Source: Bacteroidia bacterium (lineage in GTDB: Bacteria; Bacteroidota; Bacteroidia; Cytophagales; Cyclobacteriaceae). Taken from it: 42,406 bases of DNA. Positions 26,716-34,710 of this stretch are shown piece by piece (the stretch's first letter is position 1; each line of letters begins with the position of its first letter). Location: the NCBI GenBank assembly GCA_030426345.1, contig JAUHYU010000039.1:1-42406 (forward strand), given 5' to 3'. The notes below the pieces were generated by a model. That model saw only the letters and a list, made by a program, of their open reading frames with translations. It was not told the DNA's origin and did not search any database. Both the position numbers and the translations under genes were made by a program.

Positions 26716-27644
26716 TGAGACTAGAAAAATATCTTATAATCGCATTTTTCGCTCTTGCGACCACCTCCTACGGTCAACAAAAACCTGTGCTATCCCAATA
26801 TATGTTTAACGGATTAGTCCTAAACCCAGCATATGCAGGACGACATGAATACACATCCTTCACGGCTATGTACAGAGACCAGTGGCTGAACATACCCGGG
26901 GCACCTCAGCTGACAACATTCAGTGGACAAACAGGTTTTAAAGATCGTCAAATAGGTGCTGGGTTCATGATAAGTGAGGATAAAATCGGGGTTCATAACA
27001 ATTTATCTGTTTATGGTAGCTATTCCTATTTCATTAAGTTTCGAAATGGAGGAAAGTTTTCTATGGGCTTACAAGGAGGAATCGACATGCTCAGATCTGA
27101 TTGGTCAAAACTTAATATTTTAGACCAAAATGATCCCACATTCAATGGCAGCGAATCAAACTATTTTCCAAATTTCGGTACAGGTATTTTTTATTTTACT
27201 GAGAACTTTTATCTCGGATTTTCGGTGCCATATATTCTCACGAGCAAACTGACAGCATCGGATGATTTGTATCGCGGTGTTCGGCATTCTAGAAACTATT
27301 ACCTTACAAGTGGCAAAGTTTTTAAGGCAGGAATGAAACTGAAATTTAAGCCTTCATTCTTACTGAGGATTGAAGATAACATGCCCATAGCAATAGATCT
27401 AAATGCCAACTTGTATTATGATGAAATAATTGATATTGGACTTTCTTACAGACAAGGCGATGCTGTAATTGCCATCCTTGGTCTACAACTAAATAAGTAT
27501 GTTAAGTTTAGCTACGCCTATGATTACATCACTTCAAAATTGACCAATTATACCAAAGGGTCGCATGAATTGATGCTACAATATAGAATCAACTTCCATG
27601 CTCCAAAACATCATAGAATGTGTCCTGAGCCACAGTATTTTTAA
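26715..27644 (+). CDS. PorP/SprF-family type IX secretion membrane protein
   Basis: Outer-membrane barrel of 309 residues, signal peptide about 1-20 (TSYGQQ). The family start QYMFNGLVLNPAYAGRHEY, MYRDQWLNIPGAP, DQNDPTF and a last strand before KHHRMCPEPQYF are typical of PorP/SprF proteins encoded next to adhesins with type B sorting domains. Such proteins help export or anchor their partner. The start codon overlaps the stop of the giant adhesin by one base (TAATG), so the two are translationally coupled and this protein is probably its dedicated partner. A strong palindromic terminator ends the unit. Confidence 0.92.
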   Translation: MRLEKYLIIAFFALATTSYGQQKPVLSQYMFNGLVLNPAYAGRHEYTSFTAMYRDQWLNIPGAPQLTTFSGQTGFKDRQIGAGFMISEDKIGVHNNLSVYGSYSYFIKFRNGGKFSMGLQGGIDMLRSDWSKLNILDQNDPTFNGSESNYFPNFGTGIFYFTENFYLGFSVPYILTSKLTASDDLYRGVRHSRNYYLTSGKVFKAGMKLKFKPSFLLRIEDNMPIAIDLNANLYYDEIIDIGLSYRQGDAVIAILGLQLNKYVKFSYAYDYITSKLTNYTKGSHELMLQYRINFHAPKHHRMCPEPQYF

Positions 27645-27682
27645 CGGTTTCTGCTGACAGCCTTTGCGCAAAAAACCAAAAT

Positions 27683-27723
27683 AAAAGCCTCTAAAATCCA
27701 TGGATTTTAGAGGCTTTTTGATA
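27683..27723. terminator. 36-bp perfect palindrome, bidirectional terminator
   Basis: 27683-27718 is an uninterrupted palindrome centred on CCATGG (left arm AAAAGCCTCTAAAATCCA), with T-runs on both strands. It sits between convergent genes (PorP plus, holin-like minus), where it can terminate both. Confidence 0.85.
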
Positions 27724-27738
27724 GCATTACGAGACCGG

Positions 27739-28077
27739 CTAATCTTTACCTAGGACGCCAAAAACGCTATTGATAATAGAAAGCAAAATACTGAATACCA
27801 AAGCCCACCAAAATCCATCAACCGCAAATCCCGGAACCAAATAATCTGCCAATAATACCAATAAGGTATTGATAACCAATAAAAAAAGACCCAATGTTAG
27901 GATGGTGATCGGAATGGTGAGAATAACCAAAATAGGCTTTACTAATAAATTCAGCACTGCAAGCACCGCCGCAACAACAATAGCTATCATAAAACCATCA
28001 ACATCAGCACCGGGCAAAACAGTGGCACAGATAAAAACTGCTAAGGCAGAAATGAGTAATCGGATTAATATATTCAT
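27739..28077 (-). CDS. Phage-holin-superfamily IV (YvlD-like) membrane protein
   Basis: Inner-membrane protein of 112 residues with four hydrophobic segments (about 4-22, 28-50, 53-77, 87-108). LPGADVDGFMIAIVVAAVL, NLLVKPILVILTIPITILT and VDGFWWALVFSI are typical of the family called mycobacterial four-TM phage holin (YvlD). Despite the name, these are common chromosomal proteins and are not evidence of a phage; nothing phage-like is nearby. It is transcribed alone or at the end of the minus-strand sugar-acid operon, 88 bases after the HAD gene. Function unknown. Confidence 0.88.
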   Translation of the reverse strand: MNILIRLLISALAVFICATVLPGADVDGFMIAIVVAAVLAVLNLLVKPILVILTIPITILTLGLFLLVINTLLVLLADYLVPGFAVDGFWWALVFSILLSIINSVFGVLGKD

Positions 28078-28165
28078 AATAGTATTTTGAGAGTTTTCAC
28101 CAAGTTAAAATAATCGTGATTGAAGGAAAATAAAATATGTATAATTTATTTCTTCTTAGAATGGG

Positions 28166-28750
28166 TTAAACCAATCCGCGAATATCCGTGGCCATCATCC
28201 CCGCACTTCTGGCAGCTTGAAGACCGGGATCGCCATCTTCAAATACCTGACAAAATTGTGGCTCCACTCCCATCGCTTCTGCACACTTAAGAAATGTTTC
28301 CGGATGTGGTTTTCCATTTGATACATCATTTCTAGAAACCAGTATATCAAAATATTGATCCAAGCCAAGGGCTTTTACAGCTTCCCAAGAATGGTCTCCG
28401 ATACTTCCTGTGCCAATAGACATGGGCAATTTCCCATGGAATTCCATGGCAATTTTGAGTATCGGAGCAATGGGCTTGACAAGGGGAATTCTTTTTCGGT
28501 ATGAGGCTTCTTTCAACGCACTCGCTTTTTGAGGATCAAATTCAGTACCGTGCCGTTCATTCATAATCTCGAAAATCCGGTCTGTAGGTACTCCTGCCAA
28601 CTCGTAAAATTCCTTTTCGGAAAAATCAAACCCTTGGGTTGAGCAAACTTCCTTCAATGCTTCTAAATGCATGGGCATAGAATCGACAAGTGTGCCGTCC
28701 AAATCAAATATCAAGGCTTTTGCCTTTGGATCTACAGATAATTTATTCAC
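28166..28750 (-). CDS. HAD phosphatase, beta-phosphoglucomutase-like subfamily
   Basis: Cytoplasmic HAD hydrolase, 194 residues. Motif I is IFDLDGTLVDS (nucleophile Asp16, acid Asp18), motif II is SIGTGS, motif III is the Lys in NGKPHPETF, and motif IV is VFEDGDPGLQAA. The helical cap lies between motifs I and II. This group includes fructose-1-phosphatase YqaB and beta-phosphoglucomutase. The order of motifs is intact, so it should be active on a sugar phosphate. It lies 48 bases after the LacI gene as the last member of the sugar-acid operon, where it could clear a stalled phosphosugar; that is inference. Confidence 0.85.
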   Translation of the reverse strand: MNKLSVDPKAKALIFDLDGTLVDSMPMHLEALKEVCSTQGFDFSEKEFYELAGVPTDRIFEIMNERHGTEFDPQKASALKEASYRKRIPLVKPIAPILKIAMEFHGKLPMSIGTGSIGDHSWEAVKALGLDQYFDILVSRNDVSNGKPHPETFLKCAEAMGVEPQFCQVFEDGDPGLQAARSAGMMATDIRGLV

Positions 28751-28798
28751 GTTATAAAATTTTGTGCAAGTATAAGGTTTGAATCAGAACTTATAGAA

Positions 28799-29803
28799 TT
28801 AGTTCAGTTTTTTTATAGAATCTCGAATGATCAGCTTGGTATCCAGATGGATAATTTCCTTTTGTGGCCCCTCCCCTCGTTCGATTTTATTGATAAGAAT
28901 TTGCGCTCCTTCTTTGCTCATTTCTTCTACCGGACGCAGCACAGTGGTCAGCGCTGGTGTCAAATAGGCCGTAAAACCCATATCATCAAATCCGGCAATG
29001 GAAATTTCATCCGGCATGACAAGTCCTTTTTGTTTTATTGCCTTCATGGCTCCTAGAGCCATTTCATCATTGCTACAAAACACAGCTGTCGGACTGTTTT
29101 TTAAAGATAAAATATGTTGCATCGCGATATAGCCGCTTTCAAGATCATAGCTTCCCTGTATGGAAAATTCAGGGTTAAATTCCAACCCAGCTTCAAAATG
29201 TGCTTCCATAAAGCCTTGCTTACGCTTAACTGAAGAACGAAATTCAGGCTTTCCTTCGATAATCGCTATTTTCCTGTGGCCTTGCTCTATTATGAACTTA
29301 GTGAGTTGCTTTGCCCCGGAAATATCATCAGATAATACAGTGGTTACATTTTGGTTAACTACCTCTCTATTCAATATAACCAGTGGTATTTTTTCCTGTA
29401 CCAAATGGGCGATAAACATATCATCATTTGGACTCTGGCTCATGACAATAATACCATCAAAATTCCGGATATTAACCTGCTCAAAATCCATGAGATCATC
29501 AATGGCCTCCACAGAAAGGGTATATTTTCCATGTATTATACTATTGCCTCCCCTTACTACATTCAGAAAGAAATTGGCGGTAGTCCCCGTTTTTAACGTG
29601 GTAAAAAAAAGACCAATATTGTAGGACTTAGACAGCACCAAACTCCGCGCACTAACATTCGGGCGATAGTTATGTTTCCTGGCGATTTTCTTTACCTTTT
29701 CCTTAGTCTCCTTGCTAATCAAAGGGCTGTCATTCAATGACCTCGACACAGTAGTGTGCGAGACATTGAGCATTTTAGCAATATCCTTAATGGTAATACT
29801 CAA
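28799..29803 (-). CDS. LacI-family transcriptional regulator of the sugar-acid operon
   Basis: DNA-binding repressor of 334 residues. The N-terminal helix-turn-helix reads TIKDIAKMLNVSHTTVSRSLND and the hinge region follows with YRPNVSARSL; the rest is a periplasmic-binding-protein-like effector domain (IGLFF ... GIIVMSQSPN ... AVFCSNDEMALGAMKA ... ISIAGFDD). The gene lies inside the operon between gnd and the HAD gene, so it would control its own synthesis. A palindrome with a central CG at 35607-35622 is a plausible operator. The effector is probably a sugar acid such as mannonate, gluconate or fructuronate, inferred from the neighbours. Confidence 0.9.
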   Translation of the reverse strand: MSITIKDIAKMLNVSHTTVSRSLNDSPLISKETKEKVKKIARKHNYRPNVSARSLVLSKSYNIGLFFTTLKTGTTANFFLNVVRGGNSIIHGKYTLSVEAIDDLMDFEQVNIRNFDGIIVMSQSPNDDMFIAHLVQEKIPLVILNREVVNQNVTTVLSDDISGAKQLTKFIIEQGHRKIAIIEGKPEFRSSVKRKQGFMEAHFEAGLEFNPEFSIQGSYDLESGYIAMQHILSLKNSPTAVFCSNDEMALGAMKAIKQKGLVMPDEISIAGFDDMGFTAYLTPALTTVLRPVEEMSKEGAQILINKIERGEGPQKEIIHLDTKLIIRDSIKKLN

Positions 29804-29861
29804 ATCTGTAGGAAATGAAAAGGATCACCTCAAAATAAGATGATCCTTAATGAATTTATAT

Positions 29862-31316
29862 TTAAACGATATAAGCTGAAGAAGCAGTGTCTCCACCCCT
29901 ACCAGTCCAATTGGTATGAAAAAACTCTCCTCTTGGCTTGTCCAACCTCTCATACATGTGTGCACCAAAATAGTCGCGCTGTGCTTGCAGCAAATTGGCT
30001 GGCAATCTTTCAGTCCGATATCCATCAAAATAGGAAAGAGCAGCCGTTAACGTAGGCAACGGAATACCATTTGTCACAGAAGCTGCAACTACCCTGCGCC
30101 AGGAGGCTTGTGATGCCATGATCTTTTCTTTGAAGAATGGATCCAACAATAGGTTTTTCAATTCAGGATTGGCATCGTACGCATCTTTAATTTTATTTAA
30201 AAATACAGAACGAATAATGCATCCTCCTCGCCACATCAGCGCAATGCCACCATAATTGAGTTTCCAACTATATTCATCAGCAGCTGCACTCATCAGTGCA
30301 TAGCCCTGTGCGTACGAAACCATTTTGGAAGCATACAATGCATTTTTCAAATCTTCGAGAAATGCTTTCCTATCTCCGTCAAACTTCGGTGTCGGACCTG
30401 ATAATATTTTGGAAGCCGCCACGCGCTCTTCTTTGATTGCTGACAAACATCTTGCAAAAACAGCCTCCCCGATCAAAGTCAATGGAATGCCTAGATCCAA
30501 TGCAGATACGGCAGTCCACTTACCAGTTCCTTTTTGTCCGGCAGTATCGAGGATTTTTTCGACGATAGGTTCGCCTTTTTCATCACGATATGCGAGGATA
30601 TCTCTAGTAATTTCAATTAAGTAACTATCTAGTTCGCCCTCATTCCACTCCTTGAATACATCATGCATTTCGTCATAAGACATACCTAGATATTCCTTCA
30701 TAATCTGGTAAGCCTCGCAGATCAACTGCATATCTCCATATTCAATGCCATTATGCACCATTTTCACAAAGTGGCCAGCGCCATTTTCTCCTACCCAGTC
30801 GCAACATGGAGTTCCATCTTCCACTTTGGCAGCAATACCCTGAAAAATAGGCTTGACGTGTTCCCAAGCCGCTTTTGATCCACCAGGCATAATCGAAGGT
30901 CCAAGTAATGCACCTTCTTCCCCACCGGAGACTCCAGTTCCTATATATAAAAATCCTTTGCTTTCTACATATTCTGCTCTACGATTGGTATCAGGAAAAT
31001 GTGTATTTCCCCCATCAATGATAATATCTCCCGGCTCTAAGTGTGGTAGAATCTGCTCGATAAAATCATCTACAGGCTGTCCGGCCTTTACGAGCATCAT
31101 CACTTTCCTTGGCCGTTCCAAAGATTTCACCAATTCCTCAATTGAGTGTGCACCAATGAAGTTTTTTCCGGCGCCTCGCCCTGCAATGAATTTATCTACC
31201 TTTTCTACCGTACGATTATAAACGGCCACTGTAAAGCCTTTACTTTCCATGTTTAATACCAGGTTTTCGCCCATTACAGCCAAACCTATAAGACCAATAT
31301 CTGCTAATTCTTTCAT
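29862..31316 (-). CDS. gnd: 6-phosphogluconate dehydrogenase (decarboxylating)
   Basis: Oxidises 6-phosphogluconate to ribulose 5-phosphate and CO2 with NAD(P)+, in the cytoplasm. At 484 residues it has the length of the long dimeric form. The Rossmann motif is GLAVMGENLVLNM, followed by YNRTVEKVDKF, the substrate motif GVSGGEEGALLGPSIMPGG, the catalytic block GHFVKMVHNGIEYGDMQ, KGTGKWT and the C-terminal FHTNWTGRGG. All family signatures are present. It is located 54 bases after the LarA-like gene and 58 bases before the LacI gene. Its presence inside a sugar-acid operon, without a dehydratase or aldolase gene, suggests that the pathway enters the pentose phosphates. Confidence 0.96.
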   Translation of the reverse strand: MKELADIGLIGLAVMGENLVLNMESKGFTVAVYNRTVEKVDKFIAGRGAGKNFIGAHSIEELVKSLERPRKVMMLVKAGQPVDDFIEQILPHLEPGDIIIDGGNTHFPDTNRRAEYVESKGFLYIGTGVSGGEEGALLGPSIMPGGSKAAWEHVKPIFQGIAAKVEDGTPCCDWVGENGAGHFVKMVHNGIEYGDMQLICEAYQIMKEYLGMSYDEMHDVFKEWNEGELDSYLIEITRDILAYRDEKGEPIVEKILDTAGQKGTGKWTAVSALDLGIPLTLIGEAVFARCLSAIKEERVAASKILSGPTPKFDGDRKAFLEDLKNALYASKMVSYAQGYALMSAAADEYSWKLNYGGIALMWRGGCIIRSVFLNKIKDAYDANPELKNLLLDPFFKEKIMASQASWRRVVAASVTNGIPLPTLTAALSYFDGYRTERLPANLLQAQRDYFGAHMYERLDKPRGEFFHTNWTGRGGDTASSAYIV

Positions 31317-31370
31317 GTTGGTTTTACTTGTTTAAGATAATTATGTAAAATTTTTATTTCTATTAAAGTA

Positions 31371-32642
31371 TTATTTAAACCGCTCCTTATATGCCCACAA
31401 CCCAAGGGCGGGATTAGATATATAAAAGATCTCTTCCCCATCAGGCATGGTGTTATATCCATCTTTCAATTTATCTGGATTATATTTTTTTGTCATTTCA
31501 CTCAGATCAGCATATTTATAATTGACACTTTCTATTTCTTCTTTTGTTAGATTTCCCGGACAATAAGTAATGGAAAAACGATCTTCGGAAGATCCATGGA
31601 TAAGATGGGCTGTTGCACCAAGATTATCTTGAAGGTCTTTGTTTTGACGGGTGAGTTCCAAAACCTCAGGAGTGGTTAAATACCCATATTTTCTGATTAG
31701 ACGATCTATTTCCTTATCCTCCCCAAACTCCATCAACCCCGGGGCCAAAACGATCAGTTCTCCTTCATCTGCCAATGCCATTCTAGTACGATAAATACTT
31801 TTATTGCCGAGCCATGTACTTTTGAATTCAGATGGATCAAGATAAACGACCACTTTTTTCAGCGGTTTTTCCAGCATTTTGAAATTAACTTCAAGCGAGA
31901 GTGCAGAAGCTTTTTCAAAACATTCCATATCATCGCCAATATACAATCCACGAACCACCAACTTACCATTTTCATCTTTGCCCACAACAGTTTGCAAATA
32001 GATGATTGGCATATCTTTAGCAAAGTGCTCTGATGCATAATTCAAGACTTGACGTACTGGGTTCACCGCTCGTCCCATAATACGCTCCATGCCATAAGCC
32101 GCTCCAATAAAATGGCTTTTATTGATTCCTTCCGAACCTCCTGTCCCTACAAAGATATTTTTATTGTAATTGGCCATTCCAATCACTTCGTGGGGCACCA
32201 CCTGCCCGATGGAAATGATGAGATCGTGGTTGCCTTCAACTAAAAGTTTGTTTACCTGAGCAGGCCATGAATATTCGGCCCTTCCCTCAGACACTTCTTT
32301 TATATATGCTGCGGGCACTTCTCCAAGCGTCACAACATCATTTCTCCAATCATGCACACGAAATAAATCCTTTGGCACACCGGTAAACATTTTGTCGATT
32401 TGTGCATCCGTCATTCCAGTATGCGTTCCCAGTGCAGGAAGCACATCTACCAGTTTATCGCCATAATATTCGTATGTCAATTGGGTAAGCTCTCCTGAGA
32501 AGGAATGAAACCTTGTAAAATCAGGAGGAATAGTCAATACTCGCTTTTTGACTCCGAGAGCAGTATATACTTCGGTCAAAGCAGCCCGCATGTCGTCCAT
32601 GGATAATACGGTATTTTTCGATCCTTTTTGATAATAAAGCAT
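31371..32642 (-). CDS. LarA-family nickel-dependent epimerase, likely D-mannonate/D-gluconate C2
   Basis: Member of the lactate racemase (LarA) superfamily, whose enzymes invert 2-hydroxy acids by hydride transfer using a nickel-pincer nucleotide. At 423 residues it keeps every key position: PPDFTR (Asp41, Arg44), LGTHTGMT (His74), VVPHEVIG (His151), NYNKN (Lys161) and NKSHF (His177). The 10- and 16-residue spacings of the last three match LarA His174-Lys184-His200. Gluconate epimerases are a described branch of the superfamily. With a fructuronate reductase-like SDR and gnd in the same operon, mannonate-gluconate interconversion is the best guess. The cofactor makers LarB, LarC and LarE are not in the window. 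Confidence 0.82.
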   Translation of the reverse strand: MLYYQKGSKNTVLSMDDMRAALTEVYTALGVKKRVLTIPPDFTRFHSFSGELTQLTYEYYGDKLVDVLPALGTHTGMTDAQIDKMFTGVPKDLFRVHDWRNDVVTLGEVPAAYIKEVSEGRAEYSWPAQVNKLLVEGNHDLIISIGQVVPHEVIGMANYNKNIFVGTGGSEGINKSHFIGAAYGMERIMGRAVNPVRQVLNYASEHFAKDMPIIYLQTVVGKDENGKLVVRGLYIGDDMECFEKASALSLEVNFKMLEKPLKKVVVYLDPSEFKSTWLGNKSIYRTRMALADEGELIVLAPGLMEFGEDKEIDRLIRKYGYLTTPEVLELTRQNKDLQDNLGATAHLIHGSSEDRFSITYCPGNLTKEEIESVNYKYADLSEMTKKYNPDKLKDGYNTMPDGEEIFYISNPALGLWAYKERFK

Positions 32643-32650
32643 TGTATAAA

Positions 32651-33544
32651 TCAGTTAAAATTCCATGGAGGATTCTCTGGCAAACATGCTTCAAATTCCC
32701 CGATTAGTTGTTCTTGATATTCTCCGGCATATTCGCCTTTATAGAATTTCCTTAGAGCTTCACTGTGAAACTTATTCCATGAGGATTCTTCCTGTCCGGG
32801 AATAATCGGATAGAAAAACACTCCATTTGCTTCAGCAGCTTTTCTGTCGCCGGGGGCATCCCCTATCATCAATATTTTTTCTTTTGGATACTTACCAACA
32901 GCCGCCAAAGCAAGATGCTCCTGTTTTTTTCCAAATTCCTGCCCGGCAATGATCCGTACAAAAGCATCCATTTCATTTTCTTTCCACTCCCTTTGCAAAG
33001 CTTCTACCGGAGTTTGAGAAATGACCATGGCATCAGATTTATTTCCTATTTTTTCCAATGACTCTTTCACAAAAGGAAACGGAGCAATGCCATGAACCAT
33101 GTCTTCGATCGAGTCATTCACGGCAAGTGACCAATTCAACGTTTTGGTAATTTCAGGATCATTGGTCGATTTCTCAAATTCTATCAAGGTGGGATTACCC
33201 AACATAGCCTCCCCCTTTATCCAATTCTGTACAGACAAAAAGGGTGAAATCTCCATGAATCTTGTCTTTACCTCACTCCTCTCTCTCAAAAGTTTCATTA
33301 CCTCAATAAGTGCCAAAAAACGATTGACTCCTCTATTCTTGGAGTAAAGGTTGACAAATTCCCAAGCCTCTCGTGCATATCTTGAAACAGCTTGTAATTC
33401 ATAATGTTTTATAAAATTAGGGCAAAAACATTCCTTATGCTTTATTTCCATCGTGTCAAAAACACAACCGTCTGAATCAATTCCAATGAAAAATTCTTTC
33501 GTTGGTTGTAGTTCGATCAAACTTTGTTGTGCTGCGGAAGGCAT
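32651..33544 (-). CDS. HAD-superfamily protein of the sugar-acid operon
   Basis: Cytoplasmic HAD hydrolase-like protein, 297 residues, larger than ordinary phosphatases of this group. Motif I is GIDSDGCVFDTM (Asp23, Asp25), motif II is MVISQTP, and motif IV is MIGDAPGDRKAA. A large alpha-helical cap (about 35-150) separates motifs I and II. After motif IV a C-terminal extension (SWNKFHSEALRKFYKGEYA ...) is added. Its ATG is eight bases after the stop-proximal end of the next upstream unit and eight bases before the epimerase, so the two are tightly coupled. Substrate not known; a phosphorylated sugar acid fits the context. Confidence 0.8.
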   Translation of the reverse strand: MPSAAQQSLIELQPTKEFFIGIDSDGCVFDTMEIKHKECFCPNFIKHYELQAVSRYAREAWEFVNLYSKNRGVNRFLALIEVMKLLRERSEVKTRFMEISPFLSVQNWIKGEAMLGNPTLIEFEKSTNDPEITKTLNWSLAVNDSIEDMVHGIAPFPFVKESLEKIGNKSDAMVISQTPVEALQREWKENEMDAFVRIIAGQEFGKKQEHLALAAVGKYPKEKILMIGDAPGDRKAAEANGVFFYPIIPGQEESSWNKFHSEALRKFYKGEYAGEYQEQLIGEFEACLPENPPWNFN

Positions 33545-33566
33545 GTTATCAAATTTAGTAAGAAAC

Positions 33567-34646
33567 CTACCTTCTCACTCTTGCATTCCCTTCCCAAATG
33601 CTCCAAACCATTTCCTCATCGGCAGGAACGGCATAGTCGGTCAAGAAAGTAGTAGCCATCGCGCCAGTAGCCCATCCAAACTGCACCCATTTTTCAGGAT
33701 CCCAATCCTTCAAAACTCCATAAAGCAACCCTCCTACAAATCCATCGCCACCGCCAATGCGATCCAACACATGGATATCGCGTGGTTTTACGACGTGCCA
33801 GTTTTCACCTTCGAGCATGATAGCTCCCCACTGATGGTGATTGGCATGCTCTACCTCTCTCAAGGTAGTTGCAAAAACAGAGGCATTTGGAAATGCTGTT
33901 TTCACACGTCCAATCATCTCTTTGAAACTTTCGATCTTGCTGTCCAATCCTTTTCCTCCAGCCTCAGGCCCTCTGATGCCCAAACACAATTGGAAATCTT
34001 CTTCATTTCCCACAAGGATGTCTGACAACGAAGCTATTTCTGTAAAAGCTTCGCGCAATTCCTTTTCACGGCCTTCCCAAAATGTGGCCCGATGGTTAAG
34101 ATCAAAAGATATCCTGGTTCCATGTTTTTTGGCAGCTCTAGCGATCTCCAAGCAAAACTCACTCGTCTCAGGTGACAATGCGCCAATCAATCCAGACAAA
34201 TGCACGATCTGCACGCCTTCCTCACCAAAAATTCTTTCCAAGTCAAAATCTTTCACATTAAGTGTTATTCCAACTTCACCGGCTCTATCATTGTGTACGC
34301 GAGGTCCTCTAGAGCCAAATCCGCTATCTGCAATATTAAACTGATGTCGGTATCCCCAAGGTCCACCCTGCTCTACTTCTGGTCCTTCATAGTCGATGTG
34401 ACGACTTTTCAAATTGCTTTTAATCAATTTTGCAATTGGGCTTCCTTTCACAAAATTAGTCAGCACCTTGCCGGGTAATCCGAGTGCTGTAGAAATCGTC
34501 AAAACATTTGTTTCGGCACTGGTGGCCTGCATTCTAAATGTGTCACTCGTGTGTACCGGCTGTCCATTGACAGGGGTAATGCGAATCCCCATGCTGGTAG
34601 GTACCAAAAGGGAATATTTGAATTCTTTTTTTAACGCAATACTCAT
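33567..34646 (-). CDS. PfkB-family carbohydrate kinase (2-keto-3-deoxygluconate kinase-like)
   Basis: Ribokinase/PfkB kinase of 359 residues. SFDLNHRATFW and the catalytic block DRIGGGDGFVGGLLYG (Asp301) place it close to KDG kinases, although the N-terminal half is longer and contains YRHQFNIADSGFGSRGPRV. In this operon no mannonate dehydratase or KDPG aldolase is present, while gluconate-forming and 6-phosphogluconate-using enzymes are, so a gluconate kinase role is possible; KDG kinase remains the alternative by sequence. 22 bases separate it from the HAD gene and 64 bases from the SDR gene, the gap holding a dispersed repeat. Confidence 0.85.
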   Translation of the reverse strand: MSIALKKEFKYSLLVPTSMGIRITPVNGQPVHTSDTFRMQATSAETNVLTISTALGLPGKVLTNFVKGSPIAKLIKSNLKSRHIDYEGPEVEQGGPWGYRHQFNIADSGFGSRGPRVHNDRAGEVGITLNVKDFDLERIFGEEGVQIVHLSGLIGALSPETSEFCLEIARAAKKHGTRISFDLNHRATFWEGREKELREAFTEIASLSDILVGNEEDFQLCLGIRGPEAGGKGLDSKIESFKEMIGRVKTAFPNASVFATTLREVEHANHHQWGAIMLEGENWHVVKPRDIHVLDRIGGGDGFVGGLLYGVLKDWDPEKWVQFGWATGAMATTFLTDYAVPADEEMVWSIWEGNARVRR

Positions 34647-34682
34647 GAGGTATTATTTATGATTTATAATTGATTTTTTTAT

Positions 34683-34706
34683 TTCATGGATTTTAGATGC
34701 TTTTTT
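34683..34706 (+). repeat. 24-base dispersed repeat, copy 2
   Basis: Identical over 24 bases to 6878-6901 (TTCATGGATTTTAGATGC plus T6). It lies between the stop of the SDR gene and the start of the kinase gene, inside an operon, so it should not be a strong terminator for the minus strand; on that strand it begins with A6. Confidence 0.6.
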
Positions 34707-34710
34707 AAGG

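Noticed and set aside
27739-28077. Holin-like protein as evidence of a prophage
   Set aside because: The YvlD-type family is widespread on chromosomes and no other phage gene is present.
33453-34662. Plus-strand frames of up to 190 codons opposite the kinase and HAD genes
   Set aside because: They run antisense to two recognisable enzymes and span the gap between them; composition is that of reverse-strand reading.
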